From Planctomicrobium piriforme (GTDB lineage: Bacteria; Planctomycetota; Planctomycetia; Planctomycetales; Planctomycetaceae): a stretch of 42,524 nucleotides of DNA. The notes beneath the pieces were generated by a model. It ran no database searches. It was not told the DNA's origin and saw only the letters and a program-made list of their open reading frames with translations. The stretch covers positions 1 through 42,524 of the forward strand of contig CAMAVF010000008.1 of assembly GCA_945861445.1 (NCBI GenBank), written 5' to 3'. Position numbers and translations under genes: made by a program. Below, one piece after another: positions 32,697 to 41,556 of the stretch (its first letter is position 1; each line of letters starts with the position of its first letter).

Positions 32697-34122
32697 ACAA
32701 TTCGGTCAAGGCGTGCCCGTGTTCGACGATGGAGGTCGGACGACCTTCCGGATCGGGGATTCGCAGGTCGGGACTAATGCCCAGGGCCGTGAACACGGTC
32801 GCCGCCAAGTCCGCGGGGCTGACGGGGCGATCGGCGGGGTAACCGGCGTTCTTGTCCGACTTGCCATAGACTGACCCGCCCCGAATTCCCGCTCCGGCGA
32901 ACAGCATGGGGAAGCAGTTGCACCAATGGCCGCGGCCCCAGGTGGCGGATCCGTTGGGTGTGCGGCCCATTTCGCTCGTCAAGACGACGAGGGTTTCGTC
33001 GAGCATGCCACGATCCGACAGATCCTCCAGCACCGCAGTGTAGGTCTGATCGAGTCCCGGCAACAGTTTGCTCTTGATGTCGTCGCTGTGGATGTGCGAA
33101 TCCCAGCTATATCCGTCGGGGCATTCCCATTGCACGGTGACAAAGCGTGCTCCGGCTTCCAGCAGGCGCCGTCCGAGCAAAACCGATTGACCGTAGAGGT
33201 GCCGGCCATAGCGGTCGCGTGTCTGAGCCGATTCCTTGCGGACATCCAGGGCGTCGCGGATGCGGGCGGAATTGGCCAGTTCGAAGGCTTTCCGCTGGAA
33301 CTTGGTGTAGGACGTCGTGGACAGGTTGCGTTCCACGTCTGCTCGGGCACCGTCAAATTGCTCGAGCAGCGACTTGCGGCGATTGAGGCGGTCGAGCGGC
33401 AATTCCGGCTGTTCGTCGAGACCCTGAATCTTCAGATCCATTTCGGCGTCGGTGACTTCCCGAAAGAAAGGATTGTCTTTCGAATCCTTGCGTCGGAAAT
33501 TCGTGGCCAGGGCGTTGTAAGCTCGACCCAGCCAACCCGCATACTGGCCGGGATAGTCGTAGCCCTGCAAATGTCCCAGCGGGGCGGGGGCGTACATGTA
33601 GCTGGGCATTTCCCGAGGCTTGCCTGTGCGCAGCGCGGCTTGCTGATCGAGGTATTCGACCACCGAGCCGATCGACGGCCAATCCTTGTCGGTGGCATTG
33701 AAGACGGTTTCCGGCATGTGCCAGGGTTTGCCGGTCTTGATCCAGTGGCAGGCGTGATGATTGTTGTGCGTGTGGTTGACGGTCCTCACGACAGCAAACT
33801 TATCGGACATCGCCGCCATCCGCGGCAGGTGCTCGCTGATCAGCAAGCCAGGGGAGCGACAAGCGATGGGAGTAAACGGCCCTCGAATTCCCGACGGCGC
33901 CTCGGGCTTCATGTCCCAAGTTTCCAACTGACTTGGGCCGCCGTAGATGTAGAGAAACAGCACCGACTTGGCGCGCGCCGGCAAGGTGGCACCACCCAGA
34001 TCTTCCGCCGCGAGAACCGTCGGCAGCGACGCCCCCAACAAGCCGGCGCCGCACGCTTGCAGGACCTCCCGGCGGGAAGCACCCGAACAGACACGTTGTG
34101 GTTTTCCGAGAATCGTCAGCAT
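32689..34122 (-). CDS. DUF1501 family protein with Tat signal (sulfatase-like fold)
   Basis: Start ATG 34122 is chosen because GTGGAG lies 7 nt upstream; a TTG at 34176 lacks a site. The 477-residue protein begins with a twin-arginine signal (SRREVLQACGAGLLGASL, RR at 17-18), so it is exported folded. The DUF1501 features typical of planctomycetes are present: LFLYIYGGPSQLETWDMKP, the HTHNNHH segment, a middle GRHLYGQSVLLGRRLLEAG block, DSHIHSDD, and C-terminal TSEMGRTPNG...GRGHW. The family is related to the alkaline phosphatase/sulfatase superfamily; its substrate is unknown. In planctomycetes such genes usually follow a DUF1549/DUF1553 cytochrome-like gene, but none is seen next to it here. 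Confidence 0.93.
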   Translation of the reverse strand: MLTILGKPQRVCSGASRREVLQACGAGLLGASLPTVLAAEDLGGATLPARAKSVLFLYIYGGPSQLETWDMKPEAPSGIRGPFTPIACRSPGLLISEHLPRMAAMSDKFAVVRTVNHTHNNHHACHWIKTGKPWHMPETVFNATDKDWPSIGSVVEYLDQQAALRTGKPREMPSYMYAPAPLGHLQGYDYPGQYAGWLGRAYNALATNFRRKDSKDNPFFREVTDAEMDLKIQGLDEQPELPLDRLNRRKSLLEQFDGARADVERNLSTTSYTKFQRKAFELANSARIRDALDVRKESAQTRDRYGRHLYGQSVLLGRRLLEAGARFVTVQWECPDGYSWDSHIHSDDIKSKLLPGLDQTYTAVLEDLSDRGMLDETLVVLTSEMGRTPNGSATWGRGHWCNCFPMLFAGAGIRGGSVYGKSDKNAGYPADRPVSPADLAATVFTALGISPDLRIPDPEGRPTSIVEHGHALTELFS

Positions 34123-34624
34123 GCGCGTACTCCACGGACACTTCGAACCATTTCGAAGAGGTGATCGATCAACCAAGTCGCTGGCCTTGAACTCTTGTGG
34201 AGATTATCGGGGATCGGCCGCACGGTGTCTATGGAAATGTTGATGACTGATTGCAGTCGTCGAGCATTGGCGGACGGACTGGTGCCTCCCAAGTATCTCG
34301 GACAGGCAACTTTAAAGCTCACTGCCGAGGTCAAAAAGGGCCGTACCGAATACAACTTCGATTTGAAATAGTCTCACGGCCGACAGGAGAACGAGTCGAT
34401 CGCGGTGATAGCGCATCGTTCTTCGATGATCGTCAGAATCTGGAGACGCGGGAGTCCTGAATTACGACGCCGGTCGGTGTCCTGAGAGCCGTTCGCGGAG
34501 AGATCACATGTCTAATCGTCACAATCCGCAAATGCGCCTCTGGACCATTTGGTTGTCCCCTCTAAAATAGGTAGTAGAAGTAATCGATGCAGGCGGTGCA
34601 GCTAACCAGCAAAGGAAACAGGAC
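34123..34624. other. 502-bp spacer between the DUF1501 gene and a small unknown gene
   Basis: Apart from the likely gene remnant at 34231-34371, nothing is recognised in this stretch. It must hold the promoter of the minus-strand DUF1501 gene at its left edge. Positions 34372-34600 show no motif that I can name. Confidence 0.5.
34231..34371 (+). pseudogene. Probable C-terminal remnant of a small planctomycete lipoprotein-type gene
   Basis: From ATG 34231 a 46-codon frame reads into DGLVPPKYLGQATLKLTAEV and then KKGRTEYNFDLK before TAG. The VPPKY ... LTAEV ... NFDLK pattern resembles, from memory, the C-termini of small planctomycete proteins with a carboxypeptidase-regulatory-like (transthyretin-like) domain. 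The upstream signal peptide and domain core are missing, and no ribosome-binding site precedes the ATG. It is more likely the decayed end of a gene than a functional peptide. A real short protein cannot be excluded. Confidence 0.35.
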
Positions 34625-34894
34625 ATGACCCACGATCTTGAGGTCAATGGCGAAGTGGTGGAAATGACGGTCAACAAGGCGATCGAACGCAATGTCTTGT
34701 CGGCCCTGGGACGACCGCCCAAATATAAGTTCACGGACGTGAAGCCGACGATGCCCGCGACCGTTCGCGTGAACGTGTTCGTCACTCAGGGCGACCTATT
34801 CAAGACGTCCAAGATCAGCGACAGCTTTTACCTTAAAGTGAACGAAAAAGGTGACATCATCGGCGGTGACCCGATCAGGCCGAAGTACAAGTAA
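34625..34894 (+). CDS. Small conserved-looking protein of unknown function
   Basis: This 89-residue protein starts at ATG 34625 after AAAGGAAACAGG, a reasonable ribosome-binding site. It is polar and mixed alpha/beta, with no signal peptide or membrane helix. The segment ATVRVNVFVTQGDLFKTSKISDSFYLKVNEKGDIIGG suggests a beta-sheet-rich end. I do not recognise a family. It stands alone and is followed 63 bp later by a strong bidirectional terminator, which supports it being a real transcription unit. Confidence 0.7.
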   Translation: MTHDLEVNGEVVEMTVNKAIERNVLSALGRPPKYKFTDVKPTMPATVRVNVFVTQGDLFKTSKISDSFYLKVNEKGDIIGGDPIRPKYK

Positions 34895-34957
34895 GCGGCG
34901 CCGCGGTTGGGTTCGCAATCGCAACACGATATGCGGACAATGAGTGCCCAAACTGAA

Positions 34958-34991
34958 AAGCCCCTTCCGGGCCATGTTCCGGAAGGGGCTT
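34958..34991. terminator. Bidirectional intrinsic terminator
   Basis: Perfect 13-bp arms AAGCCCCTTCCGG (34958-34970) and 34979-34991 enclose the loop GCCATGTT. It lies between the ends of two convergent genes. On the minus strand a CTTTTCAGTTT tail follows; on the plus strand CGTTGTTCT follows. It should serve both. Confidence 0.88.
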
Positions 34992-35028
34992 CGTTGTTCT
35001 GTGCGAGTTTGGACGGTTCCCACGCCGC

Positions 35029-35760
35029 TTATTGGGCGGTGGCGGGCATCGGGCTTGATTCCTGGTGGACACCATTGGGCTGCGGCCACCAGATGGCTGA
35101 TGTCAGGCAGCCGGCGACGAACAGAATCTGAGCCATCCAGAAAGTCCAGCCGGGGAGGTGGGCTTCGTGAATGCTGCCGAGGATCCTTCCCGCCAGGGAA
35201 TTCAGATCGTGCATCATCATCTGGGCCGAGGTGGCCGCCAGTACGGCCGTGCCCGCATAGACGATCCAGCGGAACCGATCCAGAATCTGAATGATCGTCG
35301 AACTGAACACCAGGATGGTGGCGATTGACAGGGCGAGTCCCAGTGCCATCTGCCAGGGGTTGGAATTACTGACCCCCGCGATGGCAATCACATTGTCGAG
35401 GCTCATCACGAGATCGGCGACGACGATCCGCCCGATGGCGGTGCTGAGACTGCCGCTGCCCTGGGATGCCTGGTGTTCGGAAGCGGTCGCATCCTGCAGC
35501 AATTTGCAGGCGATCCAGGCAAGCAACACCGCGCCGGTAAACCGGACCCCGGGGATCATCAGGACATATCCCACCACCAGGGTCAGCACCAGTCGCAGTC
35601 CGACGGCGAACAGGCAGCCCCACAACATCGCCTGACGCCGCTGTTCCGACGGCAGGTGATGTGCGGCCATCGCAATCACCACCGCGTTATCGCCGGACAA
35701 AACAATGTTGATCAACACGATTTGGAGAATCGCGGTCATCGACACTAGCAGTTCGTTCAC
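35029..35760 (-). CDS. TerC family integral membrane protein (YjbE-like)
   Basis: This 243-residue protein has about seven membrane helices and the paired acidic motifs of the TerC family: LSGDNAVVIA (D24, N25) in the first helix and MSLDNVIAIAG (D122, N123) in a later one. Related proteins have been linked to Mn2+ export and metallation of exported proteins, and earlier to tellurite resistance. Start is GTG 35760 with AAGGGG upstream. The C-terminal tail (PNGVHQESSPMPATAQ) is polar. I looked for a yybP-ykoY manganese riboswitch in the leader and could not recognise one. It shares the terminator at 34958-34991 with its convergent neighbour. Confidence 0.9.
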   Translation of the reverse strand: MNELLVSMTAILQIVLINIVLSGDNAVVIAMAAHHLPSEQRRQAMLWGCLFAVGLRLVLTLVVGYVLMIPGVRFTGAVLLAWIACKLLQDATASEHQASQGSGSLSTAIGRIVVADLVMSLDNVIAIAGVSNSNPWQMALGLALSIATILVFSSTIIQILDRFRWIVYAGTAVLAATSAQMMMHDLNSLAGRILGSIHEAHLPGWTFWMAQILFVAGCLTSAIWWPQPNGVHQESSPMPATAQ

Positions 35761-35823
35761 AATGCCCCTTCACAATATGCAGATAGACGTTAAGGACCGG
35801 CGCAGCAATAACCGTCGGAATGC

Positions 35824-35865
35824 TTGACGGCACTTCCAGACCGTCAAGCGGGCTGGGAAGCCCGC
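35824..35865. repeat. Two adjacent hairpins in the leader of the TerC-family gene
   Basis: CTTGACGG/CCGTCAAG (35824-35849) forms an 8-bp stem. It is directly followed by GCGGGCT with GCCCGC (35848-35865). They lie about 64-105 bp upstream of the start codon and could be leader RNA structure or a dispersed hairpin repeat. Confidence 0.5.
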
Positions 35866-35965
35866 ACTGCGGCACTGATGGATACGCCGATCCCAAGCGT
35901 AAATTTCCTGGTGGAGAAATGCTCAGAGGTGTGTGACTCAGGTGAAGTGTCTGTATAGATGATTT

Positions 35966-35994
35966 AACATTGCCCCTGAGTTCAAACCTGTCAA
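35966..35994 (-). promoter_or_regulatory. Possible promoter for the TerC-family gene
   Basis: On the minus strand a perfect TTGACA (35994 to 35989) is followed after 17-18 nt by an AT-rich AATGTTAAAT stretch. The -35 is consensus but the -10 is poor. Position, over 200 bp from the start codon, implies a long leader containing the two hairpins. Confidence 0.25.
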
Positions 35995-36148
35995 GTAGAT
36001 TTGTAACAACTGGAGAAGATTTTCGAGATGCGATCACCATCGTAATGGAGAATCGACCCGATCTCGTAAAAGCCGCAGGCGCTTCTCCAGGAGAAGTAGA
36101 TTACAAGGCGAGGAGTTGAAACGATCTTGCCCAAAACACCGCGCAAAT

Positions 36149-36217
36149 CAGCCGGAACGCGCTAGCGTCCGGTTTCTTCGGGATTGGTTCTAACCGTGGG
36201 CTAGCGCCCAACGGCTG
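36149..36217. repeat. Imperfect 26-bp inverted repeat next to the helicase stop
   Basis: CAGCCGGAACGCGCTAGCGT (from 36149, arm to 36174) pairs imperfectly with the reverse of 36192-36217 (AACCGTGGGCTAGCGCCCAA onward). The shared core is GCGCTAGC. It ends 15 bp before the helicase stop codon at 36232 on the minus strand, so it may end its transcript. The form, with GCTAGCG cores in both arms, suggests a dispersed genomic repeat. Confidence 0.6.
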
Positions 36218-36231
36218 ATGAATAATCCGAT

Positions 36232-38796
36232 CTAATCCGATTCCACTAAGCCGGCTCCGAATTCTTCGACTAATGGGGGCGCTTCCAGGGCAGTTGCGTC
36301 GGCATTGGTACCCTCGGTTGACGGGGCAACTGTGGCCACTGTCGAGACGATGATGACTTCCGGTGGCTCGACCACTACGACGTCAATGTCTGTCGCGTGG
36401 GCCAGGATGCTTTCGGTGCTGTTGGGATCGACGGCTCGACAACAGGCCGTAAACCGGTCGGCCAGGTCGCGAAGTTCGCTGCGCCAGGTATCCGGGTCGA
36501 CACCGGGCGGGACCACTTGCGAGAACTCGCCCAGCAACAGGATCAGCTTGAGAATGTGCCGGAAGATCAAGCCCTCCTGCTTCGCGAGGTCGCGCCCGCT
36601 GATGTACTTGTGGAAGTCGCAACTGAAATCCAGTAAGTCGCCCGCACACCACACCGGCTGCACGAAGACCCCGTGGACGTGGGGGTACTCGGAATCGAAC
36701 AACATCCGCAGCTTGTCACCCAACGGCGGTGCGTATTTGCGTTCTTCAAACGGGATGTCCGGATCCCACGGCGGATACAGATCGCCCGGCGGCAGGATCC
36801 CGCGGCGGATGATTTCGGGATCGACGATTTCAATCGCCAAGGGGCCGGGCGGCATGCGGTCGGGATTCGGGACGCGGACGGCTCGAATCAGTGAGCGGGG
36901 TAGTTCGAGCACGCTTTCCAGAGCCTGCAACCGCTCGACGGGGTCCGCAATCGCCAGTTTTTCCAGCAGGAACAACGCATACACTGGATTCACACTGCGG
37001 AAGATGAAGAAATCGGTCATCCGCTCGGTGGGGAAAGCCTGCACGGGACGGTACTCGGCGGCGGCTCCGATGGCATCGATCGGGACGGCGCCGGTGCCCG
37101 TGGCCTCGTGCTGTTGTTTGAGTGCCTCCATCATGATCCGCGCAAACGCCGACTGCTTTGGTTTGCGTTGCTGTTGAGCGGCCTCACCGTCCCCTTCCGT
37201 ACCGGGCTGAGTTGCTCCTTCCGCAGCCACATTCTTGTCAGTCTTAACTTCCGGCTCCGGAGGGGGCGGTTCCAGCCTGACGATCCCCGCCGCGTGGAGG
37301 GTCCGCAGCATGTGGTGTAATTGTTGTTCGCCTTGCTCCAGCCGTTTCGGGTCCATCAAGCGTCGGCGAACCAATTGCCGGACCAGTTCCACATCGGGCG
37401 AGATTTGCAGCATATAGGCGAGCATCCGCCACGGCAGCGGGGCCTGACTGGCGAGGTCTCGCGGTGGGGCCGTTTTCAGCTTCTCGAACTGCGCTTCGTT
37501 CCAGTATTGCTTGTTCGGGCTGCGCGTCGGCATCTTTTTCTTCATGGCCTTCTTGGCCCTGATCAGCAGCGGATCCTTCGTGTCTTCGGGGATCTGATCG
37601 TATTTTTCCTTCCAGCGCAGAATCCGCACGTCGTCTTCGTCCGCGAGCACGTAGACGTATCCCTGGGAATCATACTGCGGACGTCCCGCACGTCCGAAGA
37701 TCTGATGAGCGGAACTGGCATCGATGATCTTTTTCTTGCCCGGTGGACCCTTCAAGATGTTCGGCAGGACCACCGATCGCGCCGGCAGATTGATGCCGGC
37801 AGACAGTGTTTCCGTACAGACGCAAACGGTCAACAACTTTTGTTGAAACAGATCTTCGACGATCCGGCGGTAGCGCGGCAACAAGCCGGCATGATGGACT
37901 CCGACCCCGCGCATCAGGATTTGCTTGAGCTTCGGACCCACTCCGTGCGTCCAGTCGAAGGCGGCCAGTTTGGCCACAAGTTGTTTCTGCTGACCCTCGG
38001 CCAGCATGTCCTTACCCTTGAGTTCTTCGGCGATCGACCAGCATTCATCCCGGCTGAAACAGAACAGTAACGTGGGCGTGCGACGCGATTCGGCATCGCC
38101 CCGAGCCATCTCTTCGAGGTGCTCGTTCAGCAACAGATCTCCGACCCATCGAAAGGACAGCGGCACTTTGCGGTCGGTGCTCTGCACAAGTTCCAGCCGC
38201 CGCGAATCGCGGTTTCTCAGCCACGAAAGAAACTCGACCGCATTGCCGACTGTGGCTGACAGCAGTAACAGCCGCACGTGTCGCGGCAGCAGTGACAGTG
38301 TGAATTCCCAGACGATCCCGCGTTCCATGTCGGCGAAACTGTGGAACTCATCCATCACGACCGCCGAGACGTTTTCAAACGCGAACGATTCCGGCTGCAG
38401 CAGTCGATTGAGCAGAATCTCGGCGACGACGACCAGCACCTTGGCCTCGGGATTGACGCGGCGGTGTCCCGTGACCAACCCGACATCCTCTGGACGAAAC
38501 CCCCAACGCACTGCGGCCGCCTGGATCTCCAGAAACTTCTGATCGGTGAGGGCAATCAGGGGCGTGGTGTAATAGATCACCGATCCTGTGTGGAGCGCCT
38601 CAAACGCAGCCGCCTCAGCGATGAGTGTCTTGCCGGTTCCCGTCGGGGCACACACGAGGACCCCTTCGTCCGATCCGAACCACGCATAGAGCGCCTCTTC
38701 CTGCACCGGATACGGGGTGTAGGGCAGCAGATCAAAGTATTTGAGGGCCAGTTCATCCCGGCTGAGTGGCGGATCTTTGATGACTTCTGATGACAT
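36232..38796 (-). CDS. Ski2-like superfamily 2 helicase
   Basis: ATG 38796 gives 854 residues; a TTG 18 bp upstream is possible, and neither has a clear ribosome-binding site. Superfamily 2 motifs are in order: Q-like YPVQEEAL, Walker A APTGTGKT (50-57), DEFH (149-152, the Ski2/Hel308 DEVH-type box), SAT (180-182), and motif [18 protein letters not shown] (from about 364). The C-terminal half has a charged Gln/Lys-rich linker and a helical region with [20 protein letters not shown], reminiscent of the DSHCT domain of Mtr4/Ski2 RNA helicases. It probably unwinds structured RNA or DNA. The last 60 residues are Val/Ala/Glu-rich and likely disordered. It stands alone. Confidence 0.88.
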   Translation of the reverse strand: MSSEVIKDPPLSRDELALKYFDLLPYTPYPVQEEALYAWFGSDEGVLVCAPTGTGKTLIAEAAAFEALHTGSVIYYTTPLIALTDQKFLEIQAAAVRWGFRPEDVGLVTGHRRVNPEAKVLVVVAEILLNRLLQPESFAFENVSAVVMDEFHSFADMERGIVWEFTLSLLPRHVRLLLLSATVGNAVEFLSWLRNRDSRRLELVQSTDRKVPLSFRWVGDLLLNEHLEEMARGDAESRRTPTLLFCFSRDECWSIAEELKGKDMLAEGQQKQLVAKLAAFDWTHGVGPKLKQILMRGVGVHHAGLLPRYRRIVEDLFQQKLLTVCVCTETLSAGINLPARSVVLPNILKGPPGKKKIIDASSAHQIFGRAGRPQYDSQGYVYVLADEDDVRILRWKEKYDQIPEDTKDPLLIRAKKAMKKKMPTRSPNKQYWNEAQFEKLKTAPPRDLASQAPLPWRMLAYMLQISPDVELVRQLVRRRLMDPKRLEQGEQQLHHMLRTLHAAGIVRLEPPPPEPEVKTDKNVAAEGATQPGTEGDGEAAQQQRKPKQSAFARIMMEALKQQHEATGTGAVPIDAIGAAAEYRPVQAFPTERMTDFFIFRSVNPVYALFLLEKLAIADPVERLQALESVLELPRSLIRAVRVPNPDRMPPGPLAIEIVDPEIIRRGILPPGDLYPPWDPDIPFEERKYAPPLGDKLRMLFDSEYPHVHGVFVQPVWCAGDLLDFSCDFHKYISGRDLAKQEGLIFRHILKLILLLGEFSQVVPPGVDPDTWRSELRDLADRFTACCRAVDPNSTESILAHATDIDVVVVEPPEVIIVSTVATVAPSTEGTNADATALEAPPLVEEFGAGLVESD

Positions 38797-38998
38797 AGGT
38801 GTTGAATCAATCAAAGCGACGGAGCGCTGCTGTTGTGCATGTTCGGCGTGGAAAGTCTGCGCACGATAAGCATGGTAACGAAGTTTGCACCAGAGGGAAC
38901 GCTCGGGAGTCCTGATCCCGTGGGGTGATGATTATGGTTGAGGACATCGGGCGATTTGACTCCGGATGAGTCGCAGCTGTCACTCTTTCAGGGTGAAG

Positions 38999-39634
38999 TC
39001 ACTCACCCAACTCGCCGAGTTCCTGTCGCAAGCGTTGCAGCACGCGAGATTTGGCGACACGAATGGCGCCCGGACGCATGTCGAGCTCTTCTGCCACATC
39101 GACCGCCCTCTGTCCATCGACCGCCACACGCCAGAAGGCCTGCCAGGTCCGCGGGGTGAATTCGCTGCGGATCAATTCGAGTGCCCGGTGGATGAGCTGT
39201 TGATAGGCGCGTTCTTCGTCGTCCTGGTCTTCCGGAGTGTCGAGGGCCTCCAGCGCCTCGACTTGCATGAAGCGCATACTGGCCTCGGTGCCTCCGGCGG
39301 CTTGGGGTTCGCGGCCCTGGCGGCGGAAATGGTCGTGGACTTTGTTCTGCGTGATGATCCGCAACCAGCCGCGAAAGGTATCGCCCGGCTGCTCCTTGCG
39401 AAAGGTGGTGATTTTCGCAGCGACGGCTTGAAACACTTCTTGAAAGACGTCTGCCGCGTCCTGCTCGGGCAGGTATAGCTTGCGGCACCAGTAGTAGATC
39501 AACGGTGCGTACAGGACGACCAGACGGTCCCAGGCTGTGGCGTCGTTGGCCTTCAGACGTACCAGGAGGCTCAGCGATGTCCCGTCTACTTCCGAGGGAC
39601 TGGTCGGCACAGGACTGTCTGACTGTCCGCTCAT
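38999..39634 (-). CDS. ECF-type sigma factor coupled to a haem-domain kinase
   Basis: This 211-residue protein has region 2 in LVVLYAPLIYYWCRKLYLPEQDAADVFQEVFQAV, with the DVFQEVF core-binding helix, then TFRGWLRIITQNKVHDHFRR. Region 4 is in FTPRTWQAFWRVAVDGQRAVDVAEELDMRPGAIRVAKSRVLQRL, a helix-turn-helix for the -35 element. Its ATG overlaps the stop of the upstream kinase gene as ATGA, so the two should be made together and in similar amounts. No separate anti-sigma gene is present; the kinase's zinc-finger-like N-terminus is the obvious candidate. Target promoters are unknown. Confidence 0.93.
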   Translation of the reverse strand: MSGQSDSPVPTSPSEVDGTSLSLLVRLKANDATAWDRLVVLYAPLIYYWCRKLYLPEQDAADVFQEVFQAVAAKITTFRKEQPGDTFRGWLRIITQNKVHDHFRRQGREPQAAGGTEASMRFMQVEALEALDTPEDQDDEERAYQQLIHRALELIRSEFTPRTWQAFWRVAVDGQRAVDVAEELDMRPGAIRVAKSRVLQRLRQELGELGE

Positions 39635-41556
39635 GGGCGAGGCGCCTTGGATCGGACGGCGCGGGCCCCCATGAGCACGGCGACGGAAACACCCAGCATC
39701 AAGACCGATCCGCCCCCCATCAGGATGAACGCCCCCAGCAAGCCCTGCCGGGTTCGTTCAATGTCGCGGTCCAGAGAACGCACAATCTTCAGTACACCGA
39801 CAACTTCACCCACTTTCCAGTTCTTCTTCGGACTTTTCTGGGACTGGTTGTGACACTTCACACAACTCTCTTCCATCGTGCGAGCGGTGGCGTACATGAG
39901 TGAGGGCCGCCCGTCAATTTCCGTAAATTCATGAAACGGTTGCTTCGGATTCTGCTCGAGAACGGCGATCGCCTTCCGTTCGAATTCATCCTTGGGACCG
40001 CCATTCGCTCGCCAGGGGTAGCGGCTGTAAACGCGGACTTGCATTCCGGTATCGGCCTTGCTGATCCGTTCGCCAGCGTCAATCGTAAAGGTTGCCGGCA
40101 GCGGCAACGCCCCGTGAGTCGTCAGGTAGGCATCGGTAATGGGAACCTTCTTGCCATCCAGTCGATCGACCAGCTCGCTATAGAAGGCGTTCAACGCGTC
40201 GAGCATTTGCGATTCCATCCGCGCGCTGTCGAGTGCCGTTTGCTCGACAAAAAACTTCGTCAAGCTCGATAAATACCACAGTCCGCCCGCAGAACCGAAG
40301 GTCACCGCGAAGAACACGACGGCCGCCAAGGGATACCGGCGGCACCAGCGGCCCAGTTGTTCCAGCCAGCCGACCGATCGTGCCTGAATGGGGTCGCCGC
40401 GGAGCAGTCGCCGCAGATCTTCCGCAAACTCGCGAGCGGATTGATACCGTCGCTGCGACGACTTGGCGATGGCCTTCAGACAGATGGTTTCCAGGTCACG
40501 TTGGATCTTGTCATTCAACTGCCGCGGTGGGCGGGGTTCGTCCTCCAGCACCTGCAACAGCAACATGCGGCGGTTGCCCTGGAAGGGCCGGCCGCCCGTC
40601 AGCATCTCGTACAAGATTACACCCAGGCTGTAGACATCGGTCCGAGCGTCGATGCCCGCCGTATCGCCGCGAGCCTGTTCCGGCGACATGTAGGCGGGGG
40701 TGCCCATCACCTGGCCATCGGGCGTCTTGGTCATGTCGCCGGTTTCGCGTTTGGCCAGCCCGAAGTCCATGATGTGCAGCCGGCCGTCACGATCGACCAG
40801 GATGTTGGACGGCTTGACGTCGCGATGAATGACGCCATGCTCGTGAGCGTACTGCAGGACTTCGGCCAGTTCAGCCACTTGCTCGGCAGCCCGCTGTGGG
40901 GCGGGGCGATGTTGCTGCAACCAGCTTTCCAGCGTCTCCCCTTCGACGTACTCATACACGAGATAGCAGACGCCGTCTTCCGTATGGGCCGTTTCATACA
41001 ACGAGACGATTCCGGGATGTTTGAGCTGTGCGGCGCTGCGGGCCTCGCGGTGAAAACGATCGACCTCGGCGTCACCCGACAGACTTCCCGCCCGCTGGAT
41101 CTTGATCGCCACGGTCCGTTCGAGCTCCACGTCCCAGGCGCGGAAAACGAATCCGAATGAGCCGACCCCCAGTTGTGCCTGCAGCAGGAATTTCCCCAGG
41201 CGGCAAGGGCCATTCGCGACCAGTCGCGCGAACCGGCGGCCGGGGTCGACGTTGACTTCATCGGTATTCGCATCGCCGGAGTGAGTGCGAACCATCTTCT
41301 CGGCAACATCGCGGACCGCTGCGGTCAATTCCGGCGCGAGCATGTCGATTCCGGAACCGGGCGGTTCCAGGTTCCGCAATTCGGTCATCAAGTGATCGGG
41401 GTGCTCCTCCAGGACACGCAGAATGGCATCACAGTTGGGACACTCTTCAATGTGATGCGCCATGTGCTCCAGAACGGCACCCGGCAAGTTTCCCAGCGAG
41501 AACGCGGCGAGCTCGTCAGGAGTTGGACATGACGCAGACATTGCAGGAGGTTTCAT
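39631..41556 (-). CDS. Transmembrane Ser/Thr kinase with anti-sigma-like zinc finger and extracytoplasmic haem c (Tll0287/DUF3365-like) sensor domain
   Basis: I place the start at ATG 41556 (641 residues); a GTG at 41718 would add a non-domain stretch. The N-terminus (about 5-60) has CPTPDELAAFSLG and HIEECPNC (H35, C39, C42), the HxxxCxxC pattern of zinc-finger anti-sigma domains. The kinase domain (about 118-395) has loop GVGSFG, K152, HRD (244-246), DFG (264-266) and MSPEQ. A membrane helix (409-430) leads to an extracytoplasmic domain (431-601) matching Tll0287/DUF3365-like proteins: GALPLPATFTIDAGERI, VRVYSRYPWR, FHEFTEIDGRPSLMYATAR, then ESCVKCHNQ with haem c motif C565-x2-C568-H569, and KNWKVGEVVGVLKI. 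A second helix (607-630) ends it. The natural reading is that haem redox or ligand state outside the membrane controls the kinase and the sigma factor encoded next. Confidence 0.9.
   Translation of the reverse strand: MKPPAMSASCPTPDELAAFSLGNLPGAVLEHMAHHIEECPNCDAILRVLEEHPDHLMTELRNLEPPGSGIDMLAPELTAAVRDVAEKMVRTHSGDANTDEVNVDPGRRFARLVANGPCRLGKFLLQAQLGVGSFGFVFRAWDVELERTVAIKIQRAGSLSGDAEVDRFHREARSAAQLKHPGIVSLYETAHTEDGVCYLVYEYVEGETLESWLQQHRPAPQRAAEQVAELAEVLQYAHEHGVIHRDVKPSNILVDRDGRLHIMDFGLAKRETGDMTKTPDGQVMGTPAYMSPEQARGDTAGIDARTDVYSLGVILYEMLTGGRPFQGNRRMLLLQVLEDEPRPPRQLNDKIQRDLETICLKAIAKSSQRRYQSAREFAEDLRRLLRGDPIQARSVGWLEQLGRWCRRYPLAAVVFFAVTFGSAGGLWYLSSLTKFFVEQTALDSARMESQMLDALNAFYSELVDRLDGKKVPITDAYLTTHGALPLPATFTIDAGERISKADTGMQVRVYSRYPWRANGGPKDEFERKAIAVLEQNPKQPFHEFTEIDGRPSLMYATARTMEESCVKCHNQSQKSPKKNWKVGEVVGVLKIVRSLDRDIERTRQGLLGAFILMGGGSVLMLGVSVAVLMGARAVRSKAPRP

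Larger units (their letters stand above)
35761..36231. other. 471-bp intergenic region with hairpins, no gene recognised
   Basis: The region contains, from left to right, two adjacent hairpins (35824-35865), a possible minus-strand promoter near 35989-35994, and an imperfect inverted repeat (36149-36217). No open frame here looks like a protein. Confidence 0.6.

Noticed and set aside
32926-34164. 412-codon plus-strand frame opposite the DUF1501 gene
   Set aside because: The minus strand encodes a clear Tat-exported DUF1501 protein with family motifs and a good ribosome-binding site; the plus-strand product has no recognisable feature.
35761-35960. yybP-ykoY manganese riboswitch ahead of the TerC-family gene
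   Set aside because: Such riboswitches often precede TerC-like genes, but I could not find the conserved paired-loop core on the minus strand; the two hairpins seen do not fit it by eye.
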